Source of the DNA: Aureimonas sp. SA4125 | GTDB taxonomy: Bacteria > Pseudomonadota > Alphaproteobacteria > Rhizobiales > Rhizobiaceae | Reading direction: 5' to 3' | Length of the DNA stretch: 64,000 nucleotides | Assembly (NCBI RefSeq): GCF_019973775.1 | Contig: NZ_AP025032.1 | Location: 4,582,501 to 4,646,500, forward strand | Shown here: piece after piece, positions 41,197 through 52,291 of the stretch | Layout: each line of letters begins with the position of its first letter | How positions within the stretch are numbered: position 1 is the first letter of the stretch | Position numbers and translations under genes: made by a program | The notes under the pieces: generated by a model | Databases searched by the model: none | What the model saw: the letters and a program-made list of their open reading frames with translations, nothing else | What the model was told of the DNA's origin: nothing

Positions 41197-41733
41197 TCAG
41201 AAGTCGAGGGTGTCGAACACCAGCATGAGATCCTTCCAGCTCTCGTACTGTTCGGGCGGCAGACGGTAGGGCGCACATTTGCTGATCGCCGCGGCGGCGC
41301 TTTCGGCAAAGATCCCGCCCAGCCGGCCGGCCGGCTTGTCGATGATCGCCGGCGGCGCGGCAAGCGTGCCGTCAGGCTGCAGCTTCACCCGGATGCGCGC
41401 GACGCCGCCCTCCCCGATGTCGCCCTTCATCACCGGCACGGACCAGCATTTCTGGATCTGGCTGTCGATGACGCCCGGCAGGAGTTCCGGCTGACCCGTG
41501 GGAATGGCCGAGGGACGGACCGGCGGCGCTGCGGGGTCGGCGCCGAGAGGGCCAGGCGTCGGCTGTTCCGTTGCATCGTTCAGGGCGCCCGGCGCCGAGA
41601 TCGCCGGCAGATCGGGCTGCGGCGCTTCCATGACCTCCTGAGCCCCAGCCGGAGCCACCATCGCCACCAGCATGCCGGCGAGGGCGACTGCCCTCCTGAT
41701 GCCGATCCCCATCATCTTATCCGTCGGGTACAT
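41197..41733 (-). CDS. TonB/TolA C-terminal-like secreted protein
   Basis: 178-aa protein from the ATG at 41733 (GAGGA five bases upstream; MM at 41715 is an alternative). Signal peptide ends near APAGAQ. A Pro-rich linker (about 40-85) is followed by a domain with SQIQKCWSVP and MKGDIGEGGVARIRVKLQPDGTL, the pattern of TonB/TolA C-terminal domains, and a second Cys in AISKCAPYRLPPEQYESWKD. I believe this arrangement is common for 'cell envelope biogenesis' proteins of Rhizobiales. A parS-like site lies just upstream. Confidence 0.75.
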   Translation of the reverse strand: MYPTDKMMGIGIRRAVALAGMLVAMVAPAGAQEVMEAPQPDLPAISAPGALNDATEQPTPGPLGADPAAPPVRPSAIPTGQPELLPGVIDSQIQKCWSVPVMKGDIGEGGVARIRVKLQPDGTLAAPPAIIDKPAGRLGGIFAESAAAAISKCAPYRLPPEQYESWKDLMLVFDTLDF

Positions 41734-41757
41734 TCTTCTTCCTCGCATGGCGGACGG

Positions 41758-41773
41758 AGTTTCACGTGAGACA
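41758..41773. other. parS-like site
   Basis: AGTTTCACGTGAGACA matches the parS palindrome except at two positions (first base and base 13). It lies in the divergent gap between the TonB-like gene and the cyclopropane synthase gene. Confidence 0.55.
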
Positions 41774-41865
41774 TCCGCTGGCCGCCTTTCACATGCTGCA
41801 GACAGACCACGTGACAAGGCAAGCCGGATCGTCTTAGCTTGCCCCAGGGGAAGCGGAGACGCGTC

Positions 41866-43182
41866 ATGGATGTCCGGATTGCAGGCAGCAAGGTGCAGGC
41901 GCGGGCGGATGCCTTTCGCACCTTTCTCTCCCATGCGCGCGAGCGCCTCGGCCTGACGCTTGGCTTCCGGTTGTGGGATGGCTCGCGCGTTCCGGCCGAC
42001 CTTGCCGACGACGCCTTCGCGGTCTCCTTCGCCGACGAGAACCTCGTCGCCGCGCTGATCCGCCGGCCGACGATGGAGACGCTCGCCAATCTCTGGGTTT
42101 CCGGGCGCATTGACCTCGTCAACGGCTCGATCTTCGATCTGGTAAAGCACCGGCCAAGCGTGAAGACCGCCGAGTTCCGCCGGACGGTCGATAAGATGCT
42201 GGCGCTGCGCACGAACCTCAAATTCCTCTTTCTGCCCCGCGGCGGCCCCTGGCCGCTCGAGACCGTCGGCGAGGAGAAGCCGAGCGACGGCAGCCCGACC
42301 GAGAACAAGAAGAACATCGCCTATCACTACGACGTCTCCAACGCCTTCTACGCGCTCTGGCTCGACCAGGAGATGGTCTACACCTGCGCCTACTGCACCG
42401 ACTGGGACAACGACATCGACCGGATGCAGCAGGACAAGCTCGAGCTGATCTGTCGCAAGCTCCGCCTCAAGCCCGGCGACCGCCTGCTCGACATCGGCTG
42501 CGGCTGGGGTGCGCTCTCCTGCTATGCCGCAGAGCACTACGGCGTGACCGCGCTTGGCGTGACGCTGTCGGAGCAGCAGGTCGCCTACGGCCAGGAGAAG
42601 GTGAAGCGCCTCGGGCTCGAGGACCGTGTGCGGATCGAGCTGCGCGACTATTCGACCGTCGAGGGCAGCTTCGACAAGGTCGCGGCCATCGGCATCCAGG
42701 AACATATCGGCATCGACAACTACCCGACCTACTACCGCACCGTGAAGCGCGTGATGACGAAGGACGGGCTGTTTCTCCACCACGCCATCACCCGGCCGGC
42801 CAAACGGAACGACAAGGTATTTCGCCGCAAGCGCCCGGAATTTGCGCTGCTGACGAAATACATCTTCCCCGGCGGCGAGCTCGACAACATCGGCACCACC
42901 GTGAAGAACCTCGAGCAGAACGGTTTCGAGGTGCACGATGTGGAGGCCTTGCGCGAGCACTACCAGCGCACCTGCCGCCATTGGCACGACCGGCTGCTCG
43001 CCCGCTACGCCGAAAGCGTCGCCGAAATCGGCGCGCCGAAGACTCGGCTTTGGCTCGCCTATCTCGCGGCCTGTTCGATCTCCTTCGAGCGCAACACCGT
43101 CTGCCTCTACCAGACCCTCTCCTCCCGCCGCCACCGCGGGGCTTCCGGCCTGCCGCCGACACGGGCGGATCTGTATCGCTGA
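41866..43182 (+). CDS. cfa: Cyclopropane-fatty-acyl-phospholipid synthase
   Basis: 438-aa SAM-dependent enzyme that adds a methylene group to cis-unsaturated acyl chains of membrane phospholipids. Landmarks: YHYDVSNAFYALWLDQEMVYTCAY, SAM motif LDIGCGWGALSCYAA, GVTLSEQQVAYG, the IQEHIGIDNY segment and the C-terminal RHWHDRLLARYAE ... LAYLAACSISFERNT. The ATG at 41866 fits the family N-terminus; an in-frame GTG/ATG at 41839 is less supported. Stands alone with its own upstream region. Confidence 0.95.
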   Translation: MDVRIAGSKVQARADAFRTFLSHARERLGLTLGFRLWDGSRVPADLADDAFAVSFADENLVAALIRRPTMETLANLWVSGRIDLVNGSIFDLVKHRPSVKTAEFRRTVDKMLALRTNLKFLFLPRGGPWPLETVGEEKPSDGSPTENKKNIAYHYDVSNAFYALWLDQEMVYTCAYCTDWDNDIDRMQQDKLELICRKLRLKPGDRLLDIGCGWGALSCYAAEHYGVTALGVTLSEQQVAYGQEKVKRLGLEDRVRIELRDYSTVEGSFDKVAAIGIQEHIGIDNYPTYYRTVKRVMTKDGLFLHHAITRPAKRNDKVFRRKRPEFALLTKYIFPGGELDNIGTTVKNLEQNGFEVHDVEALREHYQRTCRHWHDRLLARYAESVAEIGAPKTRLWLAYLAACSISFERNTVCLYQTLSSRRHRGASGLPPTRADLYR

Positions 43183-43292
43183 CGCGTGCGTCGATGATCG
43201 ACAGCGTCCGGCGACTGAGACAAGGCTGATTGGACTCTTGTGCTGCCAACTATAGATTGGGCAGACAGATTCTGGTTTCACAGGGGCACAAC

Positions 43293-43493
43293 TTGAGCAA
43301 AACGCCCGGCGCCGGCCCTTCCATCGGCACAGAGCTTGATGCCGGTTCCATTCGCGAGGTTGAGGCCGAGAGGGAGCCGGGGGCAACTCTTGCGCCCCGC
43401 CCCGTTCAGTTCGCTTCGACAGCGGAGGCTCTCGCCTCGGCGCGTCGCATCATGGAGAAATACGATCCTGTCCTCGTCGAACTGGCAAAATGA
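43293..43493 (+). CDS. Putative antitoxin of a Doc-type module
   Basis: About 66 aa from a TTG at 43293 after GGGG. It is charged and mostly helical, with a C-terminal FASTAEALASARRIMEKYDP segment and no recognisable domain. Its stop overlaps the start region of the Doc toxin remnant, matching the layout of an antitoxin upstream of doc. The assignment rests on position alone. The toxin is disabled, so this may be an orphan antitoxin. Confidence 0.45.
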   Translation: MSKTPGAGPSIGTELDAGSIREVEAEREPGATLAPRPVQFASTAEALASARRIMEKYDPVLVELAK

Positions 43494-43496
43494 GCC

Positions 43497-43875
43497 GTGT
43501 TCTTCCTCGATCTCGAGACCGTTCTCGAAATTCACCGGATCGAGAGTGAGAAGCGACAGACGCGCCCAGGCGTAGGGATCTGCGTTGCTGGAATCGGCTC
43601 TTGGCCGTGCGGTCAACCACTATGCCTATGCCGACGATCCGACCGTCGCGAGCACAGCTGCAGCCCTCGCCTTCGGGCTCGCCATGAACCACCCATTCAT
43701 CGACGGGAACAAACGCACGTCCTTCATCTCAGCGCTCGTCTTCGTTGACTTGAATGGCCAGAGTCTCAGCGTCTCCGACAACGAGATTGTCGATACTTGG
43801 CTGGCATTGGCGTCACGCGGACTGAGCGAACAGGATCTCGCCTCCGGGTTCAAGCGACACCTGCAGCAGCGCTGA
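43497..43875 (+). pseudogene. doc: Doc (Fic-fold) toxin, frameshifted
   Basis: The reading frame from GTG 43497 gives VFFLDLETVLEIHRIESEKRQ, and the frame from 43585 gives LLESALGRAVNHYAYAD followed by the Fic/Doc motif HPFIDGNKRTSFISAL. In intact Doc proteins these are consecutive parts of one chain. The two frames differ by 88 bp instead of 90, i.e. two bases are missing near 43570-43585, where GTAGGGATCTGCGTTGCTGG would restore V-R-D-L-R-L-L-E if two single bases were added. Doc toxins phosphorylate EF-Tu, so loss of function would be tolerated or favoured. Confidence 0.8.
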
Positions 43876-43949
43876 CACGACATCGAGCCATGACCGGCTA
43901 GTGGTGCCAATCGACATCCAGCGCAGAGCATCTGCCGCCCCCAGAGAAA

Positions 43950-43990
43950 CACAAAAGGCCGCTCCTCATCTCTGAGAAGCGGCCCCGTGA
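43950..43990 (-). terminator. Hairpin terminator, minus strand
   Basis: GGCCGCT (43957-43963) pairs with AGCGGCC (43978-43984), with extra CTC/GAG pairing in the loop. On the minus strand the stem is followed by TTTTGTGTTT. It lies about 55 bp after the stop of the 25-aa minus-strand ORF, so it probably ends that transcript. Confidence 0.7.
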
Positions 43991-44037
43991 AGTCTGTCAT
44001 GCCGGCGGTCGTCGGACCCTAGCCGGATCGACATATC

Positions 44038-44115
44038 CTAAGCGCGTGAAGGAGACTGCTCCTTGGAAACACCGAGATACAAAGACCCAGCCGGCATTTG
44101 GAAATCACTCGACAT
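44038..44115 (-). CDS. 25-aa ORF with near-perfect Shine-Dalgarno
   Basis: ORF coding MSSDFQMPAGSLYLGVSKEQ plus five residues. The preceding minus-strand sequence AAAGGAGGTGATCC (44117-44130) is fully complementary to the 3' end of 16S rRNA, with AGGAGG 7 nt before the ATG. A candidate promoter is upstream and a U-tract hairpin lies downstream, so it forms a free-standing transcript of about 200 nt. No family recognised. The codons after the strong ribosome binding site, plus promoter and terminator, suggest a real small gene or regulatory RNA; protein function unknown. Confidence 0.55.
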   Translation of the reverse strand: MSSDFQMPAGSLYLGVSKEQSPSRA

Positions 44116-44151
44116 TGGATCACCTCCTTTCACTGCGTTGAACACAAAAGG

Positions 44152-44181
44152 AGTATGGGGCGCGAAATGAGGCAGCGCAAG
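44152..44181 (-). promoter_or_regulatory. Candidate promoter of the 25-aa ORF
   Basis: On the minus strand CTTGCG (44176-44181) and CATACT (44152-44157) are separated by 18 bp. The same CTTGCG -35 occurs at the other small-peptide gene near 4.6 kb. The transcript would start near 44145, about 15 nt before the Shine-Dalgarno. Confidence 0.4.
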
Positions 44182-44283
44182 AGCCTGCACCCAAAAAAGC
44201 CAGCTCCGCGCAAGGTACTGGTGCGGCAGCAGGAACCGGGCTGCCATGACGCTTCCGGGTTGCTTCGGCGGACATGGGACCCC

Positions 44284-44426
44284 TCATGATGCTGTCTGCG
44301 CGAACTCGGCCATCAACGCCGGATACTGTTCCGGCGGTGGATACCCCTCGAAACTGTGCACTGCCGGCGTGGTCGCCCAGCCAAGCTTTTCACCGGTGCA
44401 GACCTCGATGAACGGCCGATATTGCG
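44284..44426 (-). pseudogene. GFA-family protein, 3' fragment
   Basis: On the minus strand this encodes QYRPFIEVCTGEKLGWATTP and AVHSFEGYPPPEQYPALMAE, ending FAQTAS-stop at 44284-44286. This is the C-terminal part of a GFA (glutathione-dependent formaldehyde-activating-like) zinc-binding protein, cut off from its 5' part by the IS256-family element. Confidence 0.85.
44419..44426. repeat. Target-site duplication, left copy
   Basis: ATATTGCG immediately before the IS left end; the identical octamer follows the right end at 45803-45810. Confidence 0.9.
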
Positions 44427-45802
44427 GGTAGTGTCCGCGCTGGTGGTGGAAACTCGGATCTCAGATGGTGCGACGGAGGTGGCCACCGGATTGGCCGGCT
44501 AAGGTGGAGTTGCGAGACTTCAACCTGACCGGAGCACCCGATGACCGAGGACAGATTACCGCTTGCCGAGCTTCTGGCAAAAGCCGGAGACGGCGATTTC
44601 CTGAGGACGATAGCCGAGAGCGTGATGCAGCTTCTCATGGAGGCCGACGTGGAGGGCATGATCGGCGCCGGGCGCCATGAACGCACCCTGGAACGGGCGA
44701 CCTATCGCAACGGCTACCGGGACCGCTCGTTCGATACCCGGCTTGGCTCCTTGCAGCTTCGCATCCCCAAGCTTCGACAAGGCAGCTACTTTCCGCCGTT
44801 CCTGGAACCGAGAAAGCTCTCGGAGAAGGCGCTTGTCGCGGTCATCCAGGAGGCCTGGATCAGCGGCGTGTCCACGCGTCGCGTCGACGATCTGGTGCAG
44901 GCCATGGGACTGTCGGGGATCGGCAAGAGCACGGTGTCGAAGCTGTGCAAAGATATCGACGACCGCGTCGGCGGCTTTCTCGATCGCCCGCTCACCGGCG
45001 ACTGGCCCTATCTCTGGCTCGACGCGACCTACCTGAAGCAGCGCGAAGGCGGCCGTATCGTCTCGGTGGCGGCAATAATCGCTGTCGCCGTCAACACCGA
45101 CGGCAAGCGCGAGATCGTCGGCCTTCACATCGGGCCCTCGGAAGCGGAGACCTTCTGGTCGACCTTCCTCAAGAGCCTCGTGCGCCGCGGCCTTTCCGGC
45201 GTGAAGCTCGTGATATCGGATGCCCATGAAGGGCTGAAGGCCGCCATCCGCCGGGTGTTCAGCGCCTCCTGGCAGCGCTGCCGCGTCCACTGGATGCGCA
45301 ACGCCCTGTCCTATGTCCCGAAGGCGCAGCAAAGCATGGCGGCTGCGGCCCTGCGCCAGGCCTTCATCCAACCCGATCGCGCCGGCGCGGCCCAGGCGCT
45401 GCGCCACGTCGCCGACCAGCTCCGGGGAAAGTGTCCCAAGCTCGGCAGCTTCATCGACGACAGCGAGACCGACGTGCTGGCGCATCTGGACTTTCCCGGT
45501 CAGCATCGGACCCGGATCCATTCGACCAATTCCCTGGAGCGCCTGAACAAGGAGGTGAAGCGGCGCGCCGATGTCGTCGGCATCTTCCCGAACGAGGGCT
45601 CCATCATCCGCCTCATCGGCGCCGTCCTCCTCGAGGCCAACGACGAATGGCAGACGCAAAACCGCTACATGCAGACCGAACCCATGGCCGAACTCATGTC
45701 CAACAGCACCAAGCCCGAAACCGTACGTATTTCCACCGCAGCCGCCTGAAACCGAGCCGCTTCAGTTACACCCCAATTTCCACCACGTTGACGGACACGA
45801 CC
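44427..45802 (+). mobile_element. IS256-family insertion sequence
   Basis: 1376-bp element. Left end GGTAGTGTCCG (44427-44437) matches the reverse complement of the right end, GGTCGTGTCCG (45792-45802), with 10 of 11 bases. Further in, GGTGGTGGAAA and CGTGGTGGAAA extend the terminal inverted repeats. An 8-bp ATATTGCG duplication flanks it, as expected for IS256 transposition. It encodes one intact transposase and has landed inside a GFA-family gene. Confidence 0.92.
44541..45749 (+). CDS. IS256-family transposase
   Basis: 402-aa DDE transposase, apparently intact. DDE residues are in [16 protein letters not shown] (first Asp), [16 protein letters not shown] (second Asp) and [20 protein letters not shown] (Glu). 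[16 protein letters not shown] is the Cys/His segment usual in IS256 (Mutator-like) transposases. The start [16 protein letters not shown] follows GGAGCACCC at short distance. It lies opposite in orientation to the gene it disrupts. Confidence 0.96.
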   Translation: MTEDRLPLAELLAKAGDGDFLRTIAESVMQLLMEADVEGMIGAGRHERTLERATYRNGYRDRSFDTRLGSLQLRIPKLRQGSYFPPFLEPRKLSEKALVAVIQEAWISGVSTRRVDDLVQAMGLSGIGKSTVSKLCKDIDDRVGGFLDRPLTGDWPYLWLDATYLKQREGGRIVSVAAIIAVAVNTDGKREIVGLHIGPSEAETFWSTFLKSLVRRGLSGVKLVISDAHEGLKAAIRRVFSASWQRCRVHWMRNALSYVPKAQQSMAAAALRQAFIQPDRAGAAQALRHVADQLRGKCPKLGSFIDDSETDVLAHLDFPGQHRTRIHSTNSLERLNKEVKRRADVVGIFPNEGSIIRLIGAVLLEANDEWQTQNRYMQTEPMAELMSNSTKPETVRISTAAA

Positions 45803-46110
45803 ATATTGCGCGGCATCATCGAGAAGCGGCGACCGGACCATGACGAAGCCCTCCATCCCCGCCGGCCGGGTGAACAACCAGCTGAGGCAGGTCGGGCAAA
45901 GAAGTGGCGATGCTCACCGTGGAGAGCTCCGAGCACCGGATTCCCGTCGGCAACGTCGAAGGCCTCTGCCGCAAACAGGCTGCTGAGGGAAAAAGCGCTC
46001 GCCGTCATCTTCTGGCAGCCGGTACAGTGGCACGCCATCGTCATCAGAGGTTTTCCGCTCATGCGAAGCATCACCTGCCCGCAACGGCAGGCGCCTCGGG
46101 TGTCGGCCAT
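45803..46110 (-). pseudogene. GFA-family protein, 5' fragment with frameshift
   Basis: Starts MADTRGACRCGQVMLRMSGK; CRCGQV and ACHCTGCQKMTASAFSLSSLF are the zinc-binding Cys motifs of the GFA family. After residue about 71 (HRHFF) the frame breaks: the other frame continues the family sequence [24 protein letters not shown] to LLDDAAQY at the IS junction. Adding one T near 45897 would restore [14 protein letters not shown] and the third Cys pair. The ATG overlaps the acs stop region, so the gene was the downstream member of an acs operon. The IS then separated it from its 3' part. Confidence 0.85.
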
Positions 46111-46111
46111 G

Positions 46112-48061
<1,950 letters not shown>

Positions 48062-48296
48062 GTGGCCTCCCGCCGTTCCTGCAGCCCCCCAGGCCGCGGG
48101 CGCCGGGCTTTTGCCGGCGCGTTTGGGTCCAATCTAGAAGCAGAGCCGAGAAGGGTCCAGCCGCCGGGGCTTATACTTTCGCGGGGCGCGCGCGCGCGCG
48201 TCCGCCGGACAACGTTCTCGGCTGACGTGTTCCCGAACCGACGCGCCACACGGGCTCGCGCTGCGCCCGAGAGGACGCGGGCCGCACACCCTCTCC

Positions 48297-48971
48297 TCAC
48301 CCCTTCGGCCTCGCACCAAAGATCGCCGAGCCGACGCGCACCGACGTCGCGCCCTGGGCGATCGCCGTCTCGTAGTCGCCGGACATGCCCATTGACAGCC
48401 TGTCCACTCCTGCCTCCCGCGCCAGGGCGGCCAACTGGCCGAAATGCGGGGCGGGATCGTCCTCGGCGGGCGGGATGCACATCAGGCCCTCGATCGCGAG
48501 CTTGTGCACGTCGCGGCAGCGCGCGACGAAGGCCACCGCCTCGCTTGGCAGGATACCGGCCTTCTGCGGCTCGGCACCGGTATTGACCTGCACGTAGAGA
48601 CGCGGCGTCCGGCCCTGCTTCGCCATTTCGGCGGCAAGCGCCTTCGCGATCTTCTCGCGGTCGACCGTCTCGATCACGTCGAAGGTCGCCACCGCCTCCG
48701 CCGCCTTGTTGGACTGCAGCGGGCCGATCAGATGCAGCTCGATGTCCGGAAAGCGCGCGCGCAGCGCCGGAAACTTCGCGATGGCCTCCTGCACGCGGTT
48801 TTCGCCGAAGACGCGCTGGCCGGCCGCCGCGACCGGCGCGATATCCTCGACCGCATAGGTCTTCGACACCGCCACGAGCTGCGCGCTGCCCGCCGGGCGT
48901 CCGCCCTTCGTCTCCGCCTCGGCGATCCGCCGCAGCACCGCCTGCCAGTTGTCGACCGTCGTTTCGCCCAT
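48297..48971 (-). CDS. YggS family PLP homeostasis protein
   Basis: 224-aa protein of the PLPBP/YggS family, a PLP-binding TIM-barrel protein that controls vitamin B6 and amino-acid homeostasis rather than acting as a classical enzyme. LVAVSKTYAVEDI carries the PLP-Lys, followed by FGENRVQEAIAKF, ELHLIGPLQSNKAAEAV, and the C-terminal LSMGMSGDYETAIAQGATSVRVG. Length and motifs are standard. Divergent from leuS. Confidence 0.92.
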   Translation of the reverse strand: MGETTVDNWQAVLRRIAEAETKGGRPAGSAQLVAVSKTYAVEDIAPVAAAGQRVFGENRVQEAIAKFPALRARFPDIELHLIGPLQSNKAAEAVATFDVIETVDREKIAKALAAEMAKQGRTPRLYVQVNTGAEPQKAGILPSEAVAFVARCRDVHKLAIEGLMCIPPAEDDPAPHFGQLAALAREAGVDRLSMGMSGDYETAIAQGATSVRVGSAIFGARPKG

Positions 48972-49115
48972 CGCCTGCCCGCCTGCTCCAGCCGTTTCGC
49001 ACCCGCCCGCCCTGCCGCGTCACGCTTCTTGTTGACGGGGTGCGTGCCGCCGTGTTGAACGGCGTCACCCCGAGATAAGTCAATATCGACTGTCGTGAAC
49101 CGACGGACCTGCCGA

Positions 49116-51719
49116 ATGTCCAGCGAACGCTACAATCCCCGCGAAGCCGAACCGCGCTGGCGCGCCGCCTGGGACGCGGAGAAGCTGTTCGAGACGGACG
49201 ACAATGCGCCGGGCGAGAAATACTACGTCCTCGAGATGTTTCCCTATCCTTCCGGCCGCATCCACATGGGCCATGTGCGCAATTACGCCATGGGCGACGT
49301 GGTGGCGCGCTACAAGCGGGCCCGCGGCTTCAACGTCCTGCACCCGATGGGCTGGGACGCCTTCGGCATGCCGGCCGAGAATGCCGCGATGCAGAACAAG
49401 GTGCATCCGCGCGAATGGACCTACCAGAACATCGCGACCATGCGCGCCCAGCTGAAATCCATGGGCCTGTCGCTCGACTGGTCCCGTGAATTCGCGACCT
49501 GCGACGTCGACTACTACCATCGCCAGCAGATGCTCTTCCTCGATTTCCTGAAAGAGGGGATCGCCTACCGCCGCAACGCCAAGGTCAACTGGGACCCGGT
49601 CGACATGACCGTGCTCGCCAACGAGCAGGTGATCGACGGCAAGGGCTGGCGCTCGGGCGCCCCGGTCGAGCAGCGCGAGCTGACACAATGGTTCTTCCGC
49701 ATCACCGACTATGCCGAGGACCTCTTGGCCGCACTCGACACCTTGCCGGAATGGCCGGAAAAGGTCCGGGTGATGCAGAAGAACTGGATCGGCAAGTCGG
49801 AAGGCCTGCTCGTCCGCTTCGCGCTGGAAAAGGCGCCGGATGCGGCGGAAGACGTCACCGTCTTCACGACGCGGCCGGACACCCTCTTCGGCGCTTCCTT
49901 CATCGCGGTCGCGCCCGATCATCCGCTGGCCAAGGCCGCGGCGCAAAACAATCCGGTGCTGGCCGAGTTCATCCTCGCCTGCAAGCGCGGCGGCACCACC
50001 GCGGCGGCGATCGAGACCGCCGACAAGCTCGGCATGCGCACCGGCATCGAGGCCGTGCATCCCTTCGATCCCGCGTGGAAGCTGCCCGTCTACGTCGCCA
50101 ATTTCGTGCTGATGGAATACGGCACCGGGGCGATCTTCGGCTGCCCCGCGCATGACCAGCGCGATCTCGACTTCGCCCGGAAATACGAGCTGCCGGTCAC
50201 GCCCGTCGTCCTGCCCCCGGATGCCGAGGCCGCGAGCTTCACGGTCGGCACCGAGGCATTCGTCGGCGACGGAACGCTGTTCCATTCCGCCTTCCTCAAC
50301 GGCATGACCCCGGCCGAAGGTTTTCAGGCGGTGGCCGACAGGCTGGCCGCCACCGATCTCGGCGGAAGGCCGCAGGCCGAGCGCAAGATCAATTTTCGCC
50401 TCCGCGACTGGGGCGTGTCGCGCCAGCGCTACTGGGGCTGCCCGATCCCGGTCCTCCACTGCGAGACCTGTGGCGTCGTGCCCGAAGCGCGCGAGAACCT
50501 GCCGGTCAAGCTTCCGGACGACATCGACTTCGACAAGCCCGGCAATCCGCTCGACCGCCATCCGACCTGGCGCCACGCGCCCTGCCCGCAATGCGGCGGC
50601 AAGGCGCTGCGCGAGACCGACACGATGGACACGTTTGTCGACAGTTCCTGGTATTTTGCACGGTTCACCGCGCCGCATGCCGAGGAGCCGACCGATCCGC
50701 AGCGCGCCAATGCCTGGCTGCCGGTCGACCAGTATATCGGCGGCATCGAGCACGCGATCCTGCATCTCCTCTATTCCCGCTTCTTCGTCCGGGCGATGCG
50801 GGCCTGCGGCCACGTCGCGCTGGACGAGCCGTTCAAGGGCCTGTTCACGCAAGGCATGGTCGTGCACGAAACCTATCGCGCGGGCCGCGACTGGGTGGCC
50901 CCGGCCGACATCCGCATCACCGAGGAGGGCGGCACGCGCACCGCGACGCGGATGAGCGACGGCGCCCTGCTCGAGATCGGCTCGATCGAGAAGATGTCGA
51001 AGTCGAAAAAGAACGTCGTCGACCCCGACGACATCATCGCCTCCTACGGCGCCGACACCGCGCGCTGGTTCATGCTGTCGGACTCGCCGCCCGAGCGCGA
51101 CGTGATCTGGACGGAATCGGGCGTCGAGGGTGCCCACCGCTTCGTCCAGCGGCTTTGGCGCCTCGTCGCCGACGCCGCGCCGCGGTTGGCGGCATCCACC
51201 GCAGGCGAGTCGGACGCCGCCCGTTCCACCGAGATCCGCCGCGCTGCGCACCGCACCATTGCCGGCGTCGCCGACGACATCGAGCGGCTCGCCTTCAACA
51301 AGGCGGTCGCGCGGCTCTACGAACTGGTCAACACGCTGTTTGCAGCCTTCGGCGAGGGCCGAAGCCTTGCCGGCATCGAGGCGGCGGCAGGCGAGTCTCT
51401 CTCCATCCTGACGCGCCTCGTCGCGCCGATGGTGCCGCATCTGGCGGAGGAATGCTGGACGACGCTGGGCCATGCCGGCCTCTGTGCCGCCGAGCCCTGG
51501 CCGGCCGTCGAGGCCGAACTTCTCGTCGTCGACGAGATCATGCTGCCGGTCCAGCTCAATGGCAAGAAGCGCGGCGACTTGACGGTTTCCGCGAAGGCCG
51601 GCAAGGCTGACATCGAACGCGCCGTGATGGAACTCGACTTCGTCAAGGCGGCACTGGAGGGCCGTGTTCCCCAGCGGATCGTGGTCGTTCCCGGAAGGAT
51701 CGTGAATGTCGTCGTCTGA
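49116..51719 (+). CDS. leuS: Leucyl-tRNA synthetase
   Basis: 867-aa class I aminoacyl-tRNA synthetase. The HIGH signature is [22 protein letters not shown] is [16 protein letters not shown], and the CP1 editing domain is seen in [20 protein letters not shown]. The ATG at 49116 gives [19 protein letters not shown]; an in-frame GTG at 49095 is less likely. It starts the leuS-lptE-holA block, and its 3' end overlaps lptE by 14 bp. Confidence 0.97.
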   Translation: MSSERYNPREAEPRWRAAWDAEKLFETDDNAPGEKYYVLEMFPYPSGRIHMGHVRNYAMGDVVARYKRARGFNVLHPMGWDAFGMPAENAAMQNKVHPREWTYQNIATMRAQLKSMGLSLDWSREFATCDVDYYHRQQMLFLDFLKEGIAYRRNAKVNWDPVDMTVLANEQVIDGKGWRSGAPVEQRELTQWFFRITDYAEDLLAALDTLPEWPEKVRVMQKNWIGKSEGLLVRFALEKAPDAAEDVTVFTTRPDTLFGASFIAVAPDHPLAKAAAQNNPVLAEFILACKRGGTTAAAIETADKLGMRTGIEAVHPFDPAWKLPVYVANFVLMEYGTGAIFGCPAHDQRDLDFARKYELPVTPVVLPPDAEAASFTVGTEAFVGDGTLFHSAFLNGMTPAEGFQAVADRLAATDLGGRPQAERKINFRLRDWGVSRQRYWGCPIPVLHCETCGVVPEARENLPVKLPDDIDFDKPGNPLDRHPTWRHAPCPQCGGKALRETDTMDTFVDSSWYFARFTAPHAEEPTDPQRANAWLPVDQYIGGIEHAILHLLYSRFFVRAMRACGHVALDEPFKGLFTQGMVVHETYRAGRDWVAPADIRITEEGGTRTATRMSDGALLEIGSIEKMSKSKKNVVDPDDIIASYGADTARWFMLSDSPPERDVIWTESGVEGAHRFVQRLWRLVADAAPRLAASTAGESDAARSTEIRRAAHRTIAGVADDIERLAFNKAVARLYELVNTLFAAFGEGRSLAGIEAAAGESLSILTRLVAPMVPHLAEECWTTLGHAGLCAAEPWPAVEAELLVVDEIMLPVQLNGKKRGDLTVSAKAGKADIERAVMELDFVKAALEGRVPQRIVVVPGRIVNVVV

Positions 51720-52269
51720 TCGGGCTCGCGCCATGAAGGCCGGACTTCTCCTCTGCTGCGGGCTGGTGATGCTCTCCACCTCGGCCTGTACGGTCGCCCC
51801 GCTCTACGGCAAGTCGCGGGTCGACGCGCTGTCCACGGGCGTGCCGGGAACCGAACTCGCCGACATGCGCGGACGCATCAGTGTCTCCCAGGCAAACAAC
51901 CGGACGACGCAGATCGTCCGCAACGCCCTGCTGTTCAACCTCAACGGTGGCAAGAAGCCCGAGGCGCCGGTCTACGAGATCCGCAACAGCGTCACCGGCC
52001 TTGAAACCGTGGTATCGATCCAGTCCGGATCGGGCGTTCCTTCGGCCAGCACCTACAAGATGACCGTCGCCTACCAGGTCGTGCGCCTCGCCGACCAGAC
52101 CGTCATCGCCACGGGCTCGCGCAACGCCACCGCGCCCTTCGACCGGTCCGCGCAGCTCTTCTCGTCGTCCCGCGCTCTACTCGACGCGCAGAGAAAGGCG
52201 GGCGAGCTCGTCGCCGGCCAGGTCGAGCTCGCCGTCGTCTCCGCCATCCGCAAGGACCTCCAGAAGTGA
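51706..52269 (+). CDS. lptE: LPS-assembly lipoprotein LptE
   Basis: 187-aa lipoprotein. The ATG at 51706 is preceded by GGAAGGA. The signal peptide ends at lipobox LSTSAC with lipidated Cys28; MKAGLLL (51733) is an alternative start. The domain contains [24 protein letters not shown] and [20 protein letters not shown], as in alphaproteobacterial LptE, the plug-forming partner of LptD in LPS export. Follows leuS directly, the usual order with holA. Confidence 0.88.
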   Translation: MSSSDRARAMKAGLLLCCGLVMLSTSACTVAPLYGKSRVDALSTGVPGTELADMRGRISVSQANNRTTQIVRNALLFNLNGGKKPEAPVYEIRNSVTGLETVVSIQSGSGVPSASTYKMTVAYQVVRLADQTVIATGSRNATAPFDRSAQLFSSSRALLDAQRKAGELVAGQVELAVVSAIRKDLQK

Positions 52270-52291
52270 GCCGCGGCGCGGCGCGGGCCTG

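Noticed and set aside
44116..44131. 16-base match to the 3' end of 16S rRNA, considered as an rDNA remnant
   Set aside because: Nothing else of 16S or the spacer is present, the orientation places it as a Shine-Dalgarno with ideal spacing to an ATG, and a promoter and terminator frame it. The rDNA origin cannot be fully excluded.
48183..48200. Alternating GC run upstream of acs as a regulatory element
   Set aside because: A short GC dinucleotide run is expected by chance in DNA of this base composition; no other signal supports it.
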